Under the pieces are notes generated by a model, which worked only from the letters and a program-made list of their open reading frames with translations, had not been told where the DNA came from and ran no database searches. From NCBI GenBank assembly GCA_029204225.1, contig CM055103.1, forward strand, positions 57,978,529 through 58,042,528: 64,000 nt of DNA. The letters run 5' to 3'. Made by a program: the position numbers and the translations under genes. Each line of letters opens with the position of its first letter. Positions within the stretch are counted from its first letter, which is position 1. This DNA is from Diphasiastrum complanatum. Its lineage: Eukaryota; Streptophyta; Lycopodiopsida; Lycopodiales; Lycopodiaceae. Shown piece after piece: positions 58,745 through 64,000 of this stretch.

Positions 58745-59460
58745 TGTCAACCTATGGGAGGTTGTGAAATTTTGAACTAGGTGTTGAGTAATTGTTAGTC
58801 TTCACACATTTAGCTTGTTATTTTGCATCTAAAGTTCAACAATGAATATGGGGTACTACTAATTAGGCAAGGTGTTTCTTTGAAGGGATCTACCAAAGAT
58901 GATGAAGAATGGCTTCTAAAAGGACAACGAAAAGGACAAATGACAATCATAGTCAACTACTTCAAAACAACTTTGTTGAGATTCATGAATAATGTATGAG
59001 AGCAAATGCCAAAATAGGTCAAATTCAACTTTTCAAGAGGCATTCAAATGTTTGAAATGCTAGTCATCAAAGATAGTAAACTTCACAAGGAGTTGACTAA
59101 TTGAAAACAAAAAAAACCAATTTTACGGACCTTAGAGAGTTGACAATATTTTGAAACATAGGTCAATATGGTATAATATCATGTGACTCTTGATGTAGCC
59201 GCCAGGAGAGGCATTGCAAATGTATGTCATGGTGACTTGTTAGATCTTATGGATGACTTATGAAGCTAAAACTCAAGTAAGTGTGTGCCAGTGGGGCAAA
59301 GTAGCACTTGATTATTGCTTCTATCAATGAAGACTCATTGAGCTCAATTATAGATCTTTGTGTAAAATAAGAACATCTAGGAGCACAATGGCTTTTGACC
59401 GGTAGATGTTAATGTATAATATAAATGTTAATGCATAATGATATTGGTGTCAAGTATTAA
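58745..59460 (+). repeat. Copia LTR, plus orientation (same family as 39680-40365)
   Basis: TGTCAACC follows a purine tract (AAAGGGAGAG). The body shares blocks with the reverse complement of 40365-39680. The end is approximate. Confidence 0.65.
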
Positions 59461-60109
59461 GACAAAAATAATTTAGGTAAGCAATTTATTTTATGACATG
59501 TGAAACACTCTAGTGGTCTTTGTGGAATGAATGATACCTGTGAAAATCCTACAAACTACTAAAAGAAAAACCCAATTGTTTTTTCCATTGAGCTAAAATT
59601 TTATCTTATTAAAAGACTTTGGTTTTGCAAATTTCACAAGCAGACCCTCCCTATCTCTAGATCTCCGTAATGTCACTCTTTCCAAGCATGATACTTGAAA
59701 ACATGATGAGCAAGATTTTATCTCTATGGGTTTAATCAAAATAATGTCGAACGGGGAGGGGGGAACTCTTTCAATGTGTTTCTAGTTGACTTGTAGATGG
59801 AGGTTGATATACATTTGTTCAAGTCACAATATAATGGACAAAGAATATATTAGTCGATATGGGCAATGCACTTTGCTTATTCGGAGACTAAGATTTGAAA
59901 ATTTTGTACAAATAGTTTAGCTACTACATCTTTGATATGCCTATTTGATTCTGATTCTCACAATATAATTTGCTACGACAACAATTAACCTTAATCTTCA
60001 CAAACTACTCGTATTAGTTTTATAGTTGTGCATTAATGCCCTACCAATGTGTGCTTGTATTGGCTATCCAGACAATAATGCCACATTCCATTGCTGCAAT
60101 GTCCCATCT

Positions 60110-60420
60110 CTACAATTCTATTTCAACCTTGGGGATCAAAATCCAATTTCAATTCACTATTTTGATGGCCCACAGTTTGCATCTCGACCTTGTGGATCGA
60201 AATTCTATTTTTGATCTTGAAATTTCTCATTCAATACGATTTGACTCCTAAGATCGAACCCTGAGATCAAAATTTTATTTTGATCCAATACTGTACTTCT
60301 GATCCAATCCGACTTGTAATTTTGATTCAATCTGATTGGATATTCAATTGCATTTTGATTCAACCTGAGATTATAATTTTGATCTAATCTGAATATGTAT
60401 AAGTATTTTCAACAAGTCCA
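60110..60420 (+). repeat. Degenerate repeat of a TTTTGATC(C/T)AAT-type motif
   Basis: TTTTGATC or GATCAAAATTT recurs many times in about 300 bp with no fixed period. Similar GATC-AAATTTTGAT text is in the copia pol repeat at 9945-10055, so a shared retroelement origin is possible. Confidence 0.4.
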
Positions 60421-61600
60421 CCTTACCTGTGATTTTATCAAAGAAATATAAAGAAATATGTTGCAATCGTGTTGTTGGGACCCTTTCAGTGCCTCGCTAA
60501 TCATCGCAATCAAGAGGGCAAAGTCGAGGTTTGGATCTCCAACTGGGTGAGTTTTCGTGTAGTACGGTCTTCGATCCAATGGGGAGGGGGTAAAGCTACG
60601 GATCTAAATGGGATCTAAGCCTACCAAGGGTGTCAATCTTGGCATTAGATCTAGATGTGGAATCGCTTAGATGAGGAGTCAGATTCTTGACTATTTCCTT
60701 GGCTCTTTTTGGGTTTTGGTTTTGAGATGATCCACTTCTTGGATAATCTAGGCTTCTTGAGCTCTAGATCTTCTCCTCTTGAGGCTTATCAACAACAAAA
60801 GTAAACCTACCTAATGGATCTTATTGATCACTCCAATGGTTTTTTCTAAAACCTATTTCACAAATGTGTGATTTTTTGGAATGATGGATGAAAACATGAG
60901 CTGATGATCATTCTAGTATGTGATAGCATGTTTATGAAACAACGATCAAACATTCATAAATCCACAATCAAGGATACAATGGAAAAATAGGAGGGCTTTT
61001 AAAATGGAGGAGGAGGCTTCTCTTCTCTTCTTCTCAATCTCTATTCTTACAAATCAAAAGTGATTACAAAATGGTATCACATGCCCTTATATAGAAAAAC
61101 CTAGGGTTAGGGTTTTTAGTGCACCCAAAACCATGTGCCATAAGAACTTGACTATTTAAAAAGTCATAACCAAATTGCATTTTTAACTACTTTGGGTCCT
61201 TTCATATTTTTGGCCCATTGGAGTACAAATCTATTTCTATTTCTCGTGCCATTGACTTATGAGTACAAAGCACCTTCTAAGGGTGTCTGACTTTATATTT
61301 ACAATTAGATCTTATGTTTTTTGCCAACTCGGCCATGCTTTTATTCCCGTCGCCGTAAGATATGTTGGGGAGGCACTGGGCTTTGTTTTCACTTGTTGGC
61401 CAGTTCGTGACTTGTCGACCTTCTAATATTGGCGTTTCCGGTAATCTGGATTCTGGAACTCTGTCTCGGTTACTTGTTGATGCTCCTTAATGTAGTTCGG
61501 CGACACGGTTCCTTTATTTAATATCCATTAGGCTCTTTTGGCATCTGGAATCTGTTAGAAGAATCTTCACTAGAATCTTCTAACATGCCCCCACTACAAA
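60421..61600. other. No gene recognised
   Basis: No supported gene. Sequence of mixed composition, possibly LTR or UTR derived. Confidence 0.35.
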
Positions 61601-62170
61601 TTTGGTGACAGTCACCTGCTTATGTCGTAGGCATTGGCATGCGTGGCGTGCATGGCGATGTGAGACCACTACGAAAGGAAGGAAAAAAAGGGGTATAGAC
61701 AAGAGTGGGAAAAAGATTCGGCGAAAAGTTTGGAATAAAATTTTGGCAACAAAAGTGAAGTTGAGATGGGGAAAAATAAAGAAAGCGTTAGTACAAATAG
61801 ATAAAAGAAAAATAAATAATTAAAATAATAAATAAAAAATAAAAAGAGAAAATGAATTAACGTGAAAAACAAGAGAAATAAAGTGAGTCCGTTGATATTT
61901 TTTATGGATTTCTTTATAAATGGATACAAGGTGTGGATATATGCTTTAGGTGGGGCTATGGATAGGAGAAATTACTTGAAGAAGGGGGGAGGAATGGGTG
62001 GGACTAGTGTGCGTTAGGGTAGTGCGTGTGTGAGTAGATGGCATAGGTGAGGAGGCGAAGGTGGGTGACTATTGGCCTGCCAACAATTGTGCGCGTGGAT
62101 CTTGTGAGGATAGGCTAGCAGATGGAGAGGAGGGCGTGGGCGTTTGACTCCTAGGCTTTCTAGGCGAGTG

Positions 62171-62515
62171 TTAGACCATCGCAGGTGATCTGTGAGGGGT
62201 GCTTGAAAGTTTCCTGTAACTCTTTGATGAGAACGAGGCCCAATCATAGATGGTATTTGGTCCTTCCATCATAGTCGTCATGACTATGACTTGCTTGGAC
62301 ACGCGAAGGGGACGGTGGGAACTCACGATGATTGAAACAAATAGAAACTCTATCGCGTCACGGAGGTTTGGATTCTTGATTTGCAAAATCAAGTACCCGT
62401 CGTTGGTTTTTGTCTTCACATCATCATAATCGGGACTGAAGAAGACGGATACGTCGAATTTGGTGAGGGTTTGGGTGACTGGTAGGTGGATGGAATGCGG
62501 AAGGGTAAGCGCCAA
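62171..62515 (-). other. Unassigned 114-codon frame
   Basis: The minus strand starts MALTLPHSIHLPVTQTLTKF and has 'FSPDYDDVKTKTNDGYLILQ'. It is less AT-rich than its surroundings. No family is recognised. It may be part of the gypsy-type element whose end follows, or chance. Confidence 0.2.
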
Positions 62516-62599
62516 TGAAATTAATGCATGATCAAGGGTGACCAGCTTTCTACCAACTGGGTAGTGTTGTAAAGCTGACTCAGGTGGACCTAGTGTGCC

Positions 62600-64000
62600 C
62601 TGTAAGACTCTAAGGGGGTGTTACGAGCTCGTAACCAGTGCCGAACCCGAGAATATCTGGTTAAGTGGAATGATCAGCCTGTTGAGAATGCCACTTGGGA
62701 AAGAGGCAGCATCCTTTGCAAGATTTTTCCAGACTTTGTCTTAGAGGACCAAGACGGTTCTTAAGAGGGAGGGAGTGTTACGAGCTCGTAACTAGTGCCG
62801 AACCCTAGAGAACACAGATAGGTCAGATACCACAGTTAGGGTCGTGTCCAACATACATGACCAACAGGGCAAGACAGTGTGAGTAGTGTGCCCCAGCACG
62901 GTCCATAGCCATGGCGGGCCTAACACAGCCTAGGGACCCTGTCAACAGGATAGGGCCCCCAGTTGGGTCCCGACGTGCAGTCGGCCACGTCAGTGCCACG
63001 TGGCCGACACTTGGCAATAGCATGCTACCAGTCCTCACACTGGGCTAGGAGGGGCTTACTCTATATCAGGGAGTAGGCAAGGTTGGGTGGATCAGTTAGT
63101 GTTTGCCCTACTGTGGTGTTAGGATCTATTACAGGGGGACGCTCCCTAAGGTCCCAGAGCAAGTTAGAACGTCAAGGACTGAGCCTACGACCTGTGGTGA
63201 GCCAGTCAAGTAGTCACAAGTCATGAGCTAGCTCTGGAGCTTGAGTCATGGCCTAGTCAGAAAGCAAGTTGATTATGCCGCCGGGACGTGGCCACGTTTT
63301 GGGATTTGTCAGGACAACCATTGCGCAAGGTGTTGCCCACAGTGTAAGCACGGGTGCGTCCACGGTCGGGGTGGTCGGCAGAACGAGGGACTTGTTGAGT
63401 CAAAGTGTTGCCCTTGAGGTGTAAGCACAGTCAGTTCTCACGGTTCGGGCCTGGTGCTGTCTGCACGTAGGACGGATGAGGCAAAGTGCTGCCTAGGTAG
63501 GTGAAAGCACGGTCTGTACCTTGTGGGGTGCAGGGCGACATATTCGAACTGTACGGGTTAACCATTGATACAGAGATGCTGCTCGAATTCGGGTGTAAAG
63601 CATGGGTGGTTAGCTGCCAGTGTGGGATAGTTGCCGATCGTTTAGCTATAAGGGCTATCGACCAAAAAGTGGTGGGATGTGACAGAGGCAATGTGCTGCT
63701 TAATGGTGAAAGCACAGATGGTTGGATGGATGTTTTCCCGTGGGCTAATTCTGTGATAGATTTGTGTGGGCGCGGCTAGGCAAAGGTCCTACATCCGGTC
63801 TCAAGGGGAATGTGACTTGAGAGGGATCCTCTGTTTAGCTTTGGTTGGTATGTTCGTTTGTGGTGTGCTTGCCTGGACCTGAATTATCCTTGACTACTTG
63901 TTTTGATCCAGGTGATCTGATCTAGTTGGGAGTTGTGAGAGGAGCTTACATTTATGGGTGGACGACACACAAGTATGGAAAGGAACTTCCATGGGGCAAC
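62600..64000 (+). mobile_element. Ty3/gypsy chromovirus end (gyp-5) with LTR running off the window
   Basis: 62652-62765 encodes a chromodomain-like tail ('EYLVKWNDQPVENATWERGS', 'ILCKIFPDF'). A purine tract (AAGAGGGAGGGAG) then leads to TGTTACGAGCTCG at 62776, the LTR start. The same LTR start (TGTTACGAGCTCGTAACCAG) also occurs at about 62619, upstream of the chromodomain and after its own purine-rich stretch, so two copies are recombined or nested. The LTR is GC-rich and continues to the window edge. Confidence 0.75.
63330..63715 (+). repeat. Four dispersed hairpin repeats in the gyp-5 LTR
   Basis: GTG(T/C)TGCC...GTGTAAGCAC or ...GTGAAAGCAC occurs at 63330-63351, 63405-63428, 63486-63510 and 63693-63715. 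Each can pair GTGCT (or GTGTT) with AGCAC around a short loop. Confidence 0.65.

Overview
The window looks like nuclear DNA from a large-genome land plant, most likely a seed plant and possibly a gymnosperm. It carries a plant extensin, a mitochondrial-type ferredoxin/adrenodoxin reductase gene whose exons are spread over 12 kb by intron insertions, and many nested, decayed Ty3/gypsy and Ty1/copia elements. No bacterial operon, tRNA or rRNA gene was recognised. Species assignment is inference only.

Layout. 1-6.2 kb: three Ty3/gypsy remnants in mixed orientation, with an 802-bp hAT-type MITE inserted beside an LTR. 6.6-18.7 kb (+): the last eight recognisable exons of an NADPH:ferredoxin (adrenodoxin) oxidoreductase gene. 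One 9.6-kb intron of it holds an antisense, internally deleted copia element, a second hAT MITE and a copia gag fragment. 19.6-21.8 kb: a fragment of an unknown repeated gene family (copy A) and a copia 3' end. 23.2-29.2 kb (-): a 5'-truncated Ty3/gypsy element with an unusual ~900-codon extra reading frame after integrase. 29.2-33.8 kb: copy B of an unknown multi-gene element. 34.2-42.6 kb: copia and gypsy remnants, a solo-type LTR, an unassigned retroelement-like region and copy D of the unknown transposase-like gene. 42.6-47.7 kb: copy C of the unknown multi-gene element. 47.7-52.9 kb: microsatellites, a copia scrap, a three-copy 195-bp tandem array and a possible tRNA-like SINE. 53.0-54.1 kb (-): an intact extensin gene with a TATA box. 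55.2-55.4 kb: a 152-bp CT repeat. 57.1-64.0 kb: an internally deleted copia copy, an LTR, and a chromodomain-bearing gypsy end whose LTR carries repeated hairpins.

The most interesting content is the unknown element seen as copies A-D. Comparing copies within the window shows a conserved gene set in alternating orientation: (1) a transposase-like protein with a C-x-x-C motif and a conserved QGMEKSHW motif, (2) an unknown acidic protein 'P2', (3) a small protein with a Ulp1/C48-like Gln-x5-Cys signature, and (4) a protein 'P1' that pairs a conserved N-terminal module with a C-terminal ubiquitin-like (beta-grasp) segment. Intron positions and splice phases are shared between copies. No single copy is complete, and mutated splice sites, stops and putative catalytic residues mark them as dead or decaying. 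I could not match the set to a named transposon superfamily from sequence alone.

The two ordinary host genes are the reductase (its N-terminal FAD-binding exons lie outside the window or were not found) and the extensin. Nothing in the window suggests they work together.
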